Below are positions 26,168 to 34,975 of a stretch of DNA of 64,000 bases, in pieces (position 1 is the first letter of the stretch; every line of letters begins with the position of its first letter). This DNA comes from Paraburkholderia sp. BL9I2N2 (lineage in GTDB: Bacteria > Pseudomonadota > Gammaproteobacteria > Burkholderiales > Burkholderiaceae). Both the position numbers and the translations under genes were made by a program. The notes beneath the pieces were generated by a model. It was given only the letters and a program-made list of their open reading frames with translations. It was not told where the DNA came from and searched no databases. The stretch lies in the NCBI RefSeq assembly GCF_004339745.1, contig NZ_SMGP01000001.1:2232001-2296000 (forward strand). Direction: 5' to 3'.

Positions 26168-26353
26168 TCGGAACGGGGCGTCATCCGTCCTTCGTGAGGA
26201 TATGCCGCGTCGAATAATAACCACCCGGTTAGTTATTTATAGCTATCGGACAGATAATTCAATAGCACGACCGCGAATCACATGGAACGCGCTCGTTGCG
26301 GCGAGTTGATAGCCTGAAGCATGCTGTTTTCCGACACACGAAGGAGCACTTCC

Positions 26354-26902
26354 ATGAGAACCGTTGGCGATAAACTCGAAGCGTTCACCGTCACTGCCGC
26401 GAAGCCGGGCTTCAACCATCATGAAGAGAACGGCATGTCGGCGTTCGAAGAGATCACGGAGCAGTCGTTCCCGGGCAAGTGGAAGATCATCTACTTCTAC
26501 CCGAAGGATTTCTCGTTTGTGTGTCCGACGGAAATCGTCGAATTCGCCAAGTTGGCCAAAGATTTCGAAGAGCGCGACGCGGTGTTGATGGGCGGCAGCG
26601 TCGACAACGAATTCGTGAAACTGGCATGGCGCCGCGCGAACAAGGACCTGGACAGGCTGAACCACTACGCCTTCGGCGACGTGAAGGGCGAGCTGATCGA
26701 CCAGCTGGGCGTGCGTGACCAGGAAGCCGGCGTCGCGTTGCGCGCCACCTTCATCGTCGATCCGGACAACACGATCCAGCACGTGTCGGTGAACAATTTG
26801 AACGTGGGCCGCAACCCGGAAGAAGTGCTGCGCATTCTGGACGGCCTGCAAACGGACGAGCAGTGTGCTTGCAACCGCGAAGTCGGCGGCGACACGCTCT
26901 AA
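26354..26902 (+). CDS. ahpC: AhpC-type peroxiredoxin
   Basis: Predicted 182 residues from the ATG at 26354, with AAGGAG seven bases upstream. The peroxidatic cysteine is C57 in DFSFVCPTEIVEF. The resolving end is EQCACNREVGGDTL, with C171 and C173, the three-cysteine pattern of the mycobacterial-type AhpC. These cytosolic enzymes reduce alkyl peroxides and are usually recharged by AhpD. No ahpD gene is adjacent here. The 186-base upstream region has AT-rich ATAG/CTAT-like elements that could bind a peroxide regulator (weak). Confidence 0.88.
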   Translation: MRTVGDKLEAFTVTAAKPGFNHHEENGMSAFEEITEQSFPGKWKIIYFYPKDFSFVCPTEIVEFAKLAKDFEERDAVLMGGSVDNEFVKLAWRRANKDLDRLNHYAFGDVKGELIDQLGVRDQEAGVALRATFIVDPDNTIQHVSVNNLNVGRNPEEVLRILDGLQTDEQCACNREVGGDTL

Positions 26903-26985
26903 GCGGTGCTGGTGAAAAGCCCGCCTGGGGCTTGAATGCGTGCACCGCGGCGAGGCTCCCGCCGCTGCGCTCGTTGTAAAACCAA

Positions 26986-27465
26986 TCAGTTCTTGATCAG
27001 CAGAACCGCAGCCTGAGCTTCAATGCCCTCGCCTCGGCCGAGATAACCGAGCTTCTCATTGGTCTTGGCTTTGACGTTGACCCGCTCGATCGGCAAATCA
27101 AGATCCGCGGCGATATTGGCGCGCATGCCCTCGATATGCGGCGCCAGCTTCGGCGCCTGCGCCACCACGCTGCTATCCACGTTGGCGATGGAAAAACCCG
27201 CCGCCTTCACGCGCGCGAAACATTCACGCAGCAACACGCGGCTATCGGCGCCGGCGAATTTCGCGTCGGTATCGGAGAAATGCCGGCCGATATCGCCCAT
27301 CGCGGCGGCGCCGAAAATGGCGTCGGTAATGGCGTGCAGCAGCACGTCCGCGTCCGAATGGCCGAGCAGGCCGCGCTCATAAGGAATCGTCACGCCGCCG
27401 ATGATCAACGGACGTCCCGGCACCAGCGCATGCACGTCATACCCTTGCCCAATTCTGAAATCCAT
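26986..27465 (-). CDS. ispF: 2-C-methyl-D-erythritol 2,4-cyclodiphosphate synthase
   Basis: Predicted 159 residues from the ATG at 27465 ([17 protein letters not shown]), with AAGGA about ten bases upstream. The zinc ligands are D10, H12 and H44; [31 protein letters not shown] is the family core and [14 protein letters not shown] the C-terminal signature. It cyclises CDP-methylerythritol 2-phosphate in the non-mevalonate isoprenoid pathway. ispD lies 45 bases upstream on the same strand, a common operon. Confidence 0.95.
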   Translation of the reverse strand: MDFRIGQGYDVHALVPGRPLIIGGVTIPYERGLLGHSDADVLLHAITDAIFGAAAMGDIGRHFSDTDAKFAGADSRVLLRECFARVKAAGFSIANVDSSVVAQAPKLAPHIEGMRANIAADLDLPIERVNVKAKTNEKLGYLGRGEGIEAQAAVLLIKN

Positions 27466-27510
27466 ATGCGTCATGTCCTTGAATCCGCTCACTAAAATTG
27501 AAATCGCTGA

Positions 27511-28224
27511 TCACGCAGCCGCCGGCCGGCTCAGAATCGCCTCGGCCAGATCGAAGTCTTCCGGATACGTCACCTTGAAGTTGCGCAAGCTGCCCTGCAC
27601 CAGCTTCGGCGCATAGCCCAGCCACTCGATCGCGCTCGCTTCGTCCGTCAGGTCGTGACCGTCGGCCTGCGCGCGCAGGATCGCCTCGCGCAGCATGCCG
27701 ATGCGGAACATCTGCGGCGTCTGCGCCTGCCACAAGCCGTCGCGCGCCTCGGTGCGGGCGATCCGGCCGTCGGACGAGCTAGCGTCGATCCGTTTCAGCG
27801 TGTCCGCCACGGGCAAGGCCATGATGCCGCCCACCGCGTCGTCCTTCAGCGCGCCGATCAGCGTGCGAATCAGCGCGGGCGTGATGCCCGGCCGCGCCGC
27901 GTCGTGCACGAGCACCCAGTCGTCGTCCCGCGCGCCGAACTCGGCGAGCGCATGCAGGCCGTTGAGCACCGACGCCTGGCGCGAGGCCCCGCCGCTGCGG
28001 CGCACGGCAAAACGCAAGCCGCCGAAGCGGCGGCCGTCGAAGTGCGCGTCGTCCGGGGCGATCACGACAAGGGTTTGCGCAAACTCGCTGCAGGTGTCGA
28101 ATGCCGCCAGCGAGTAATGCAACATGTCGCGGCCGGCGACAGTGCGATATTGTTTGGGCATCGCGGCGCCGGAACGGCTGCCGGTGCCAGCGCACGGAAT
28201 CAGGGCAAATAGACGGGAAGTCAC
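27511..28224 (-). CDS. ispD: 2-C-methyl-D-erythritol 4-phosphate cytidylyltransferase
   Basis: Predicted 237 residues from the GTG at 28224 ([19 protein letters not shown]). A longer frame to 28296 exists, but the family normally begins just before the nucleotide loop, and the length matches the roughly 236-residue E. coli enzyme. Motifs are the loop [31 protein letters not shown], and [14 protein letters not shown]. It transfers CMP to methylerythritol phosphate, two steps before IspF. The ribosome-binding site is weak. Confidence 0.93.
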   Translation of the reverse strand: MTSRLFALIPCAGTGSRSGAAMPKQYRTVAGRDMLHYSLAAFDTCSEFAQTLVVIAPDDAHFDGRRFGGLRFAVRRSGGASRQASVLNGLHALAEFGARDDDWVLVHDAARPGITPALIRTLIGALKDDAVGGIMALPVADTLKRIDASSSDGRIARTEARDGLWQAQTPQMFRIGMLREAILRAQADGHDLTDEASAIEWLGYAPKLVQGSLRNFKVTYPEDFDLAEAILSRPAAA

Positions 28225-28345
28225 GAGTGCGGATGCCGCGAAGTCAAAGTAAAGGACGGATTTTATAATAGGTCCTTCGCATCCACGCCCCGACACGCGT
28301 AAACTTGCCGGTCACGTGTGAGCCTGAGGCCGCTTTTTCTCATCT

Positions 28346-31300
28346 ATGCCAGACATCGCCGCATCATCGCAGTACTCCCCGCCCGTCGCGCTCGTCAAGG
28401 CCGGCCAGCGTTTCGCCTTCGACGGCACGCACGGCTCGTCCGACGCGCTGCTGATCGCCCGCTACCATCTCGCGTATCGCGAGAAGGTGCCGCTGCTGGC
28501 GGTCGTGTGCGAAAGCGCCGTCGATGCGCAGCGTTTGGCACAAGAAATCGGCTTTTTCGCGCCCGAGGCGCGCGTGCGCCTGCTGCCGGACTGGGAAACG
28601 CTCCCTTACGATACCTTTTCACCGCATCAGGATCTGGTCTCGGAGCGCCTCGCCACGCTGCACGATCTCGGCGAAGGCCGCTGCGACATCCTGCTGGTGC
28701 CCGCCACCACGGCGCTGTACCGCATGCCGCCCGCCTCGTTCCTGGCCGCGTACACGTTCTCCTTCTCGCAAGGCGAGCGCCTCGACGAAGCCAAGCTCAA
28801 GGCGCAGTTGACCCTGGCCGGCTACGAACACGTAAGCCAGGTGGTGCGTCCGGGCGAATACTGCGTACGCGGCTCGCTGCTCGATCTCTATCCGATGGGC
28901 TCGCCCTTGCCCTACCGGATCGACCTGTTCGACGACCAGGTCGACTCGATCCGCGCGTTCGACCCGGACACGCAGCGCAGCCTGTACCCGGTGAAAGACG
29001 TGCGCCTCTTGCCGGGCCGCGAATTTCCCTTCGATGAAGCCGCCCGCACCGCTTTCCGCAGCCGCTGGCGCGAGACCTTCGAGGGCGACCCGAGCCGCGC
29101 GTCGATCTACAAGGACATCGGCAACAGCGTGCCGTCCGCGGGCATCGAATACTATCTGCCGCTCTTCTTCGACGACACGGCCACGCTGTTCCATTACCTG
29201 CCCGAAGGCGCGCAACTGGCGTTCGTCGGCGATCTCGAGGCGGCGATCCGGCGCTTCACCAACGACACGAAGCAGCGCTACAACTTCCTCTCGCACGACC
29301 GCGACCGGCCGATTCTGGAGCCGCAGCGCCTGTTCCTGTCCGACGAAGACTTCTTCACGCTCGCCAAACCCTTCGCGCGGCTCTCGCTGCCCGCCAACGC
29401 CGGCGGCGGCTGGTCGACGCCGTTGCCGAATCTCGCGATCGACCGTCATGCGGAAGATCCGGTCGCAGCCTTGCGCGCGTATCTCGACACCACGCCGAAT
29501 CGCGTGCTGTTCGCCACCGAATCGGCGGGCCGGCGCGAAACGCTGTTGCAGTTGCTCGCCGACAATCATCTGCGACCGGTATCGAGCGACAGCTTCCAGG
29601 ACTGGCTCACGAGCGACGAGCGCTTTTCATTGGGCGTCTCGCCGCTCGCCAACGGTTTTGCCGTGCCGGTCGACGGCATCGCGATCATCACCGAAACCGA
29701 GCTGTATGGTCCGCTCGCGCGTCGCTCGGGGCGCCGCCGTCAGGAACAGGCGAGCAACGTCGATTCGATGGTGCGCGATCTGTCCGAGCTCAAAGTGGGC
29801 GATCCGGTCGTGCATTCGCAGCACGGCATCGGCCGCTATATGGGACTCGTGACCATGGATCTCGGCGAAGGCGAGACCGAGTTCCTGCACCTCGAATACG
29901 CGGGCGACAGCAAGCTCTACGTGCCGGTCGCGCAGCTGCACGTGATCTCGCGCTATAGCGGCGCCGATCCGGAAAGCGCGCCGCTGCACTCGCTCGGCTC
30001 CGGCCAGTGGGAAAAAGCCAAACGCAAGGCCGCGCAACAGATCCGCGACACCGCCGCAGAACTGCTGAATCTCTACGCGCGCCGCGCCGCCCGTTCGGGC
30101 CATGCGTTCGCGCTCGAACCGAAAGACTACGTGAAGTTCGCGGAGAGTTTCGGCTTCGAGGAAACGCCCGACCAGGCCGCCGCGATCGCGGCCGTGATCG
30201 GCGACATGACGAGCGGCAAACCCATGGATCGCCTCGTGTGCGGCGACGTCGGCTTCGGCAAGACCGAAGTGGCACTGCGTGCGGCGTTCATCGCGGTAAT
30301 GGGCGGCAAGCAGGTTGCGCTGCTCTCGCCCACCACGCTGCTCGCCGAACAGCACACACAAACCTTCAGCGACCGCTTCTCCGACTGGCCGGTGCGGATC
30401 GCCGAACTGTCGCGTTTCAAGTCGACCAAGGAAGTCAGCGCGGCGATCCAGCAGATCAACGACGGCAGTGTCGATATCGTGATCGGCACGCACAAGCTGC
30501 TCTCGTCCGACGTGCAGTTCAAGCGGCTGGGACTCGTGATCATCGACGAGGAACACCGTTTCGGCGTGCGTCAGAAAGAGGCTTTGAAGGCCTTGCGCGC
30601 CGAAGTGGACGTGCTCACGCTCACCGCCACGCCGATCCCGCGTACGCTCGGCATGGCGCTCGAAGGCCTGCGCGATTTCTCCGTGATCGCCACCGCGCCG
30701 CAAAAGCGCCTCGCGATCAAAACCTTCGTGCGGCGCGAGGAAGACAGCGTGATTCGCGAAGCCATGCTGCGCGAGTTAAAGCGTGGCGGCCAGGTCTACT
30801 TCCTGCACAACGAAGTCGAGACGATCGAAAATCGCCGGCAGATGCTCGAAGCGTTGGTGCCGGAAGCGCGTATCGCGGTCGCGCATGGACAGATGCATGA
30901 ACGTGAACTCGAACGCGTGATGCGCGACTTCGTTGCGCAGCGCGCCAACGTGTTGCTGTGCACGACGATTATCGAAACCGGTATCGACGTGCCGAGCGCC
31001 AATACGATCCTGATTCATCGCTCCGACAAGTTCGGTCTCGCGCAATTGCATCAGTTGCGTGGCCGTGTGGGCCGTTCGCATCACCAGGCGTATTCGTATC
31101 TGCTGGTCCACGATCCGCAAGGGCTGACCAAACAGGCGCAACGTCGCCTCGAAGCGATCCAGCAGATGGAGGAACTCGGTTCGGGCTTCTATCTGGCCAT
31201 GCACGACCTCGAGATTCGCGGCACGGGCGAAGTGCTCGGCGACAAACAGTCGGGCGAGATTCACGAGATCGGCTTCCAGCTCTACACCGACATGCTGAAC

Positions 31301-31828
31301 GACGCCGTGAAGGCGCTCAAGGAAGGCAAGGAGCCCGACCTCACCGCACCGCTCGCCGCGACCACCGAGATCAACCTGCACGCGCCGGCGATTCTCCCGG
31401 CGGACTATTGCGGCGATGTGCAGGAGCGTCTGTCGCTCTACAAGCGGCTGGCTAATTGCGAACACAACGATTCGATCGACGGCATTCAGGAAGAATTGAT
31501 CGACCGCTTCGGCAAGTTGCCGCCGCAAGCGCATGCGCTGGTGGAGACGCATCGTCTGCGGCTGGCGGCGAAGCCGCTGGGTATTTCGAAGATCGACGCC
31601 GGCGAAGCGGTGATCGGTTTGCAGTTCATCCCCAATCCGCCGATCGACGCGATGCGGATCATCGAGATGGTGCAGAAGCACAAGCACATCAAGCTCGCGG
31701 GCCAGGACAAGCTGCGTATCGAAACGCGCAGCCCGGATCTCGCGGTGCGTGTCGCCACGGTCAAGGAAACCTTGCGCGCGCTCGGCACGCCGAGCCGCGG
31801 CACCGCGGCCAGCGTTGCTGCGCGATGA
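28346..31828 (+). CDS. mfd: Transcription-repair coupling factor
   Basis: Protein of 1160 residues, close to the usual 1150. The N-terminal third is the UvrB-like module. The RNA-polymerase-interacting CarD-like domain follows (near 475-540, LKVGDPVVHSQHGIGRYMGL). Then come the translocase motors with Walker A CGDVGFGKTEVALRAAF, the DEEH box (IIDEEHRFGVRQKE), TATPIPRTLGMAL, and QLRGRVGRSHHQAYSYLL. The C-terminal TRCF domain closes it. Mfd removes stalled RNA polymerase and recruits UvrA. It is divergent from ispD-ispF. Confidence 0.97.
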   Translation: MPDIAASSQYSPPVALVKAGQRFAFDGTHGSSDALLIARYHLAYREKVPLLAVVCESAVDAQRLAQEIGFFAPEARVRLLPDWETLPYDTFSPHQDLVSERLATLHDLGEGRCDILLVPATTALYRMPPASFLAAYTFSFSQGERLDEAKLKAQLTLAGYEHVSQVVRPGEYCVRGSLLDLYPMGSPLPYRIDLFDDQVDSIRAFDPDTQRSLYPVKDVRLLPGREFPFDEAARTAFRSRWRETFEGDPSRASIYKDIGNSVPSAGIEYYLPLFFDDTATLFHYLPEGAQLAFVGDLEAAIRRFTNDTKQRYNFLSHDRDRPILEPQRLFLSDEDFFTLAKPFARLSLPANAGGGWSTPLPNLAIDRHAEDPVAALRAYLDTTPNRVLFATESAGRRETLLQLLADNHLRPVSSDSFQDWLTSDERFSLGVSPLANGFAVPVDGIAIITETELYGPLARRSGRRRQEQASNVDSMVRDLSELKVGDPVVHSQHGIGRYMGLVTMDLGEGETEFLHLEYAGDSKLYVPVAQLHVISRYSGADPESAPLHSLGSGQWEKAKRKAAQQIRDTAAELLNLYARRAARSGHAFALEPKDYVKFAESFGFEETPDQAAAIAAVIGDMTSGKPMDRLVCGDVGFGKTEVALRAAFIAVMGGKQVALLSPTTLLAEQHTQTFSDRFSDWPVRIAELSRFKSTKEVSAAIQQINDGSVDIVIGTHKLLSSDVQFKRLGLVIIDEEHRFGVRQKEALKALRAEVDVLTLTATPIPRTLGMALEGLRDFSVIATAPQKRLAIKTFVRREEDSVIREAMLRELKRGGQVYFLHNEVETIENRRQMLEALVPEARIAVAHGQMHERELERVMRDFVAQRANVLLCTTIIETGIDVPSANTILIHRSDKFGLAQLHQLRGRVGRSHHQAYSYLLVHDPQGLTKQAQRRLEAIQQMEELGSGFYLAMHDLEIRGTGEVLGDKQSGEIHEIGFQLYTDMLNDAVKALKEGKEPDLTAPLAATTEINLHAPAILPADYCGDVQERLSLYKRLANCEHNDSIDGIQEELIDRFGKLPPQAHALVETHRLRLAAKPLGISKIDAGEAVIGLQFIPNPPIDAMRIIEMVQKHKHIKLAGQDKLRIETRSPDLAVRVATVKETLRALGTPSRGTAASVAAR

Positions 31829-31873
31829 GTTCGTCGATCGCGCCGCGCTAATGCGGCGTTGGCGCGGCGTTAA

Positions 31874-31901
31874 AAAAAACGCGGGACGTCTAGCGTTTTT
31901 T
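31874..31901 (+). terminator. Terminator downstream of mfd
   Basis: The nine-base arms AAAAAACGC and GCGTTTTTT, with a ten-base loop, end in a T run. A second hairpin follows 27 bases later. Confidence 0.6.
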
Positions 31902-31928
31902 CGTTCATGCTGCGGTGCGCAAACGCGC

Positions 31929-31955
31929 GCCGCAGCATACGGACGGCTTTTTTTT
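31929..31955 (+). terminator. Second terminator-like hairpin before argE
   Basis: GCCG and CGGC arms around an eleven-base loop are followed by eight Ts. The stem is short, so it is weaker than the preceding hairpin. Confidence 0.4.
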
Positions 31956-31992
31956 GGGTATGATCGAAAGACTTAAATGCCGGAGTCTTGTC

Positions 31993-33231
31993 ATGTCTCA
32001 TGTCGCTGAATCAGCGCAGTCTTCGCAATCGTCCGCCTCCGCTTCGAATTCCTCCTCGCCTGTCTCGCTCCCGTGGGTCACCCGTCTCGTGTCGATGGAC
32101 ACGGTCAGCCGCAATCCGAATCTCGGCCTGATCGAAACCGTGCGCGACGAATTGCGTGCCGTCGGTATTCAGGCCACGCTCACGCACGACGAAAGCGGCA
32201 AATGGGCCAACCTGTTCGCGACGATTCCCGCACACGACGGTGAAACGAACGGCGGCGTGGTGCTGTCGGGCCACACCGACGTCGTACCCGTGGACGGCCA
32301 GCAATGGGACAGCGATCCGTTCAAGCCGGAAATTCGCGGCGACAAGCTGTACGGCCGCGGCACCTGCGACATGAAAGGCTTCATCGGCGCGGCGCTGACA
32401 CTCGTGCCGGAGATGCAGCGCACCAAACTCGCCAAGCCGATTCACTTTGCCCTGTCGTTCGACGAGGAAGTGGGCTGCGCGGGCGCGCCGCTCCTGATTG
32501 CCGACCTGATGAAGCGCGGCGTGAAGCCGGACGGCTGCATCGTCGGCGAGCCGACCAGCATGCGGCCGATCGTGGCGCACAAAGGCATCAATGCTTACCA
32601 GTGCTGTGTGCGCGGTCAGGCGGCGCATTCGTCGCTTACGCCGAAGGGTTTGAACGCGATCGAATACGCCGCGCGGCTGATCTGCTACATCCGCGACATG
32701 GCCGACCAGTTCCGCGAGCAGGGCCCGTTCGACGAACTGTACGACGTGCCCTTCACCACCGCGCAAACCAGCACGATCGTGGGCGGCAATGCGATCAATA
32801 CCGTGCCGGCCGAATGCAAGTTCCAGTTCGAATTCCGCAACCTGCCCACGCTCGATCCCGAACCGATCTTCGCGCGCATCGATCAATACGCACGCGAAAC
32901 GCTGCTGCCGAAAATGTTGCGCGAGCATCCATCGGCGGCGATCGAGATTACGAAGATCGCCGCGGCGCCCGGACTCGATTCGTCTGAACAAGCCGCCATC
33001 ACGCAACTGGTGCGCGCGCTGACCGCCGATCAGGACAGGCGCAAGGTCGCCTACGGCACGGAAGCCGGCCTCTTCTCGCTGGCGGGCATTCCGAGCATCG
33101 TATGCGGCCCAGGCGACATTCAGCAGGCGCACAAGCCCAACGAATTCGTCGCGCTGGATCAACTGGTGGCGTGCGAGCGTTTCCTGCACAAATTTATTCA
33201 CAGCATGTCGGTCGACGCGCACGCGCACTGA
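31993..33231 (+). CDS. argE: Acetylornithine deacetylase
   Basis: Predicted 412 residues from the ATG at 31993, with CGGAG seven bases upstream; a GTG at 31915 lies inside terminator-like sequence. The first 25 residues are a Ser/Ala-rich extension. M20 peptidase-family metal motifs follow: SGHTDVVPVDG (H94, D96), GRGTCDMKGF (D126) and DEEVGCAGA (E158, E159). GGNAINTVPAECKFQFEFR fits ArgE. It hydrolyses N-acetylornithine to ornithine in arginine synthesis. The related succinyl-diaminopimelate desuccinylase is less likely. Confidence 0.88.
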   Translation: MSHVAESAQSSQSSASASNSSSPVSLPWVTRLVSMDTVSRNPNLGLIETVRDELRAVGIQATLTHDESGKWANLFATIPAHDGETNGGVVLSGHTDVVPVDGQQWDSDPFKPEIRGDKLYGRGTCDMKGFIGAALTLVPEMQRTKLAKPIHFALSFDEEVGCAGAPLLIADLMKRGVKPDGCIVGEPTSMRPIVAHKGINAYQCCVRGQAAHSSLTPKGLNAIEYAARLICYIRDMADQFREQGPFDELYDVPFTTAQTSTIVGGNAINTVPAECKFQFEFRNLPTLDPEPIFARIDQYARETLLPKMLREHPSAAIEITKIAAAPGLDSSEQAAITQLVRALTADQDRRKVAYGTEAGLFSLAGIPSIVCGPGDIQQAHKPNEFVALDQLVACERFLHKFIHSMSVDAHAH

Positions 33232-33286
33232 AACTGACGCGCGTAGAAAGAGTCTTACCCATACCGACCCAAGCACGCCCCACGCC

Positions 33287-34321
33287 ATGTCCACCGCCAC
33301 GCCGCAACACACCGACCATACGATCGACGGCGAGCCGATCCCCACGCTCGACGACATCGCCGCACAGCACTTTGCGTTGACGCCGTGGGTGACGCGAACG
33401 CCGGTGTTCGACAGGGCGGACTTTCCGTCGCTGGAAGGCACGGTGGTGAACTTCAAGTTCGAGCTGTTGCAGGCGGGCGGCAGCTTCAAGGCGCGCGGCG
33501 CGTTCACCAATCTGCTCGCACTGGACGAAGCGCAACGCAGCGCGGGCGTCACTTGCGTGTCGGGCGGCAATCATGCGGTGGCGGTCGCGTATGCGGCCAT
33601 GCGCCTCGGCATCAGCGCGAAGGTCGTGCTGTTTCACGCGGCCAATCCGGCGCGCGTAGCGCTGTGCCGGCAATACCGCGCGGAGATCGTGTTCGCGCAA
33701 GACATTGCCGAAGCATTCGAACTGGTGCGCCGTATCGAGGCTGAAGAAGGCCGCTATTTCGTGCATCCGTTCAACGGCTATCGCACGGTGCTGGGTTCGG
33801 CCACGCTCGGCTACGAGTGGGCCACGCAAACGCCGGATCTCGAAGCGGTGATCGTGCCGATCGGCGGCGGCGGCCTCGCGGCGGGTGTGGCGACCGCCAT
33901 GCGGCTCGCGAATCCGAACGTGCATGTATATGGCGTGGAACCCGAAGGCGCGGATGTCATGGGCAAGAGTTTCGCCGCCAATCACACGGTCAAGATGCGC
34001 CAGATGCACGGCATTGCCGACTCGCTCATGTCGCCGCATACCGAGGAATACAGCTACGAATTGTGCCGCCGTCATATCGATCAGCTGGTCACGGTTTCCG
34101 ACGACCAGTTGCGCGCGGCCATGCTGACCTTGTTCGGACAACTGAAGCTTGCGGTCGAGCCGGCCTGCGCCGCGGCTACCGCCGGCTTGCTCGGCCCGCT
34201 GCGCGAACAGTTGCAAGGCAAACGCGTGGGCGTTCTGCTATGCGGCACCAATACCGACCCGGTCACATTTGCCACGCATATAGACCAGGCGCGACATAGC
34301 GAGTCACTGTTTCCTCAATAA
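33287..34321 (+). CDS. PLP-dependent threonine/serine dehydratase
   Basis: Protein of 344 residues with the fold-type II layout: the PLP lysine K68 in GGSFKARGAFTNL, the serine-glycine loop SGGNHAVAVAYAA, and the phosphate-binding glycine run VPIGGGGLAAGVA. No C-terminal ACT regulatory domain is present, so it resembles the short catabolic type. It would deaminate threonine or serine to a 2-oxo acid. It follows argE by 55 bases on the same strand. Serine racemase-like activity is possible. Confidence 0.85.
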   Translation: MSTATPQHTDHTIDGEPIPTLDDIAAQHFALTPWVTRTPVFDRADFPSLEGTVVNFKFELLQAGGSFKARGAFTNLLALDEAQRSAGVTCVSGGNHAVAVAYAAMRLGISAKVVLFHAANPARVALCRQYRAEIVFAQDIAEAFELVRRIEAEEGRYFVHPFNGYRTVLGSATLGYEWATQTPDLEAVIVPIGGGGLAAGVATAMRLANPNVHVYGVEPEGADVMGKSFAANHTVKMRQMHGIADSLMSPHTEEYSYELCRRHIDQLVTVSDDQLRAAMLTLFGQLKLAVEPACAAATAGLLGPLREQLQGKRVGVLLCGTNTDPVTFATHIDQARHSESLFPQ

Positions 34322-34409
34322 AAAACAATCCTCGCATTCCCCGGCAAAAGACTAGCCTATCATTCTCAGGTTGGTATCATTCGAATATCGACTTCTGGGA
34401 GGAACCTCT

Positions 34410-34856
34410 ATGAGCATGGTCAAGGAATTCAAGGAATTTGCCCTCAAGGGCAACGTGATGGATCTCGCGGTCGGTGTGATTATCGGCGGCGCCTTCTCCA
34501 CCATCGTCAATTCAATTGTTAAAGACTTGATCATGCCGGTTGTCGGGCTTGCCACCGGCGGCCTCGATTTCTCCAATAAGTTCGTTCGCCTCGGTGCAAT
34601 TCCACCTAGCTTCAAGGGCAGTCCCGAGTCGTATAAAGACTTGCAAACGGCGGGTGTTGCCGTGTTCGGTTATGGCTCGTTCATCACCGTGCTGATCAAC
34701 TTCCTGATTCTCGCGTTCATCATTTTCCTGATGGTCAAGTTCATCAACAATCTGCGCAAGCCGGCTGAAGCCGCGCCGGCAGAACCGCCGCCGACACCGG
34801 AAGACGTGCTGCTGCTGCGTGAAATCCGCGATTCGTTGAAGAGCTCACCGCGTTGA
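34410..34856 (+). CDS. mscL: Large-conductance mechanosensitive channel
   Basis: Predicted 148 residues from the ATG at 34410, with GGGAGGA upstream. The N-terminal amphipathic helix [15 protein letters not shown] is followed by the pore helix [22 protein letters not shown], a periplasmic loop, the second membrane helix [21 protein letters not shown] and a cytoplasmic bundle ([18 protein letters not shown]). The channel opens on membrane tension during hypo-osmotic shock. A strong terminator follows. Confidence 0.96.
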   Translation: MSMVKEFKEFALKGNVMDLAVGVIIGGAFSTIVNSIVKDLIMPVVGLATGGLDFSNKFVRLGAIPPSFKGSPESYKDLQTAGVAVFGYGSFITVLINFLILAFIIFLMVKFINNLRKPAEAAPAEPPPTPEDVLLLREIRDSLKSSPR

Positions 34857-34903
34857 GCATGCCGGCGTCTCAGCCGGAGCCAGCCACAAGCCGCAAGCAA
34901 AAG

Positions 34904-34936
34904 GCCTGTTGCGATTCCCTCGCAACAGGCATTTTT
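34904..34936 (+). terminator. Rho-independent terminator of mscL
   Basis: Perfect 11-bp stem GCCTGTTGCGA / TCGCAACAGGC with a five-base loop, followed by ATTTTT. Confidence 0.9.
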
Positions 34937-34975
34937 CCTTACCGAGCGCCGATGACCGATGCCGGCGGCACGCGC

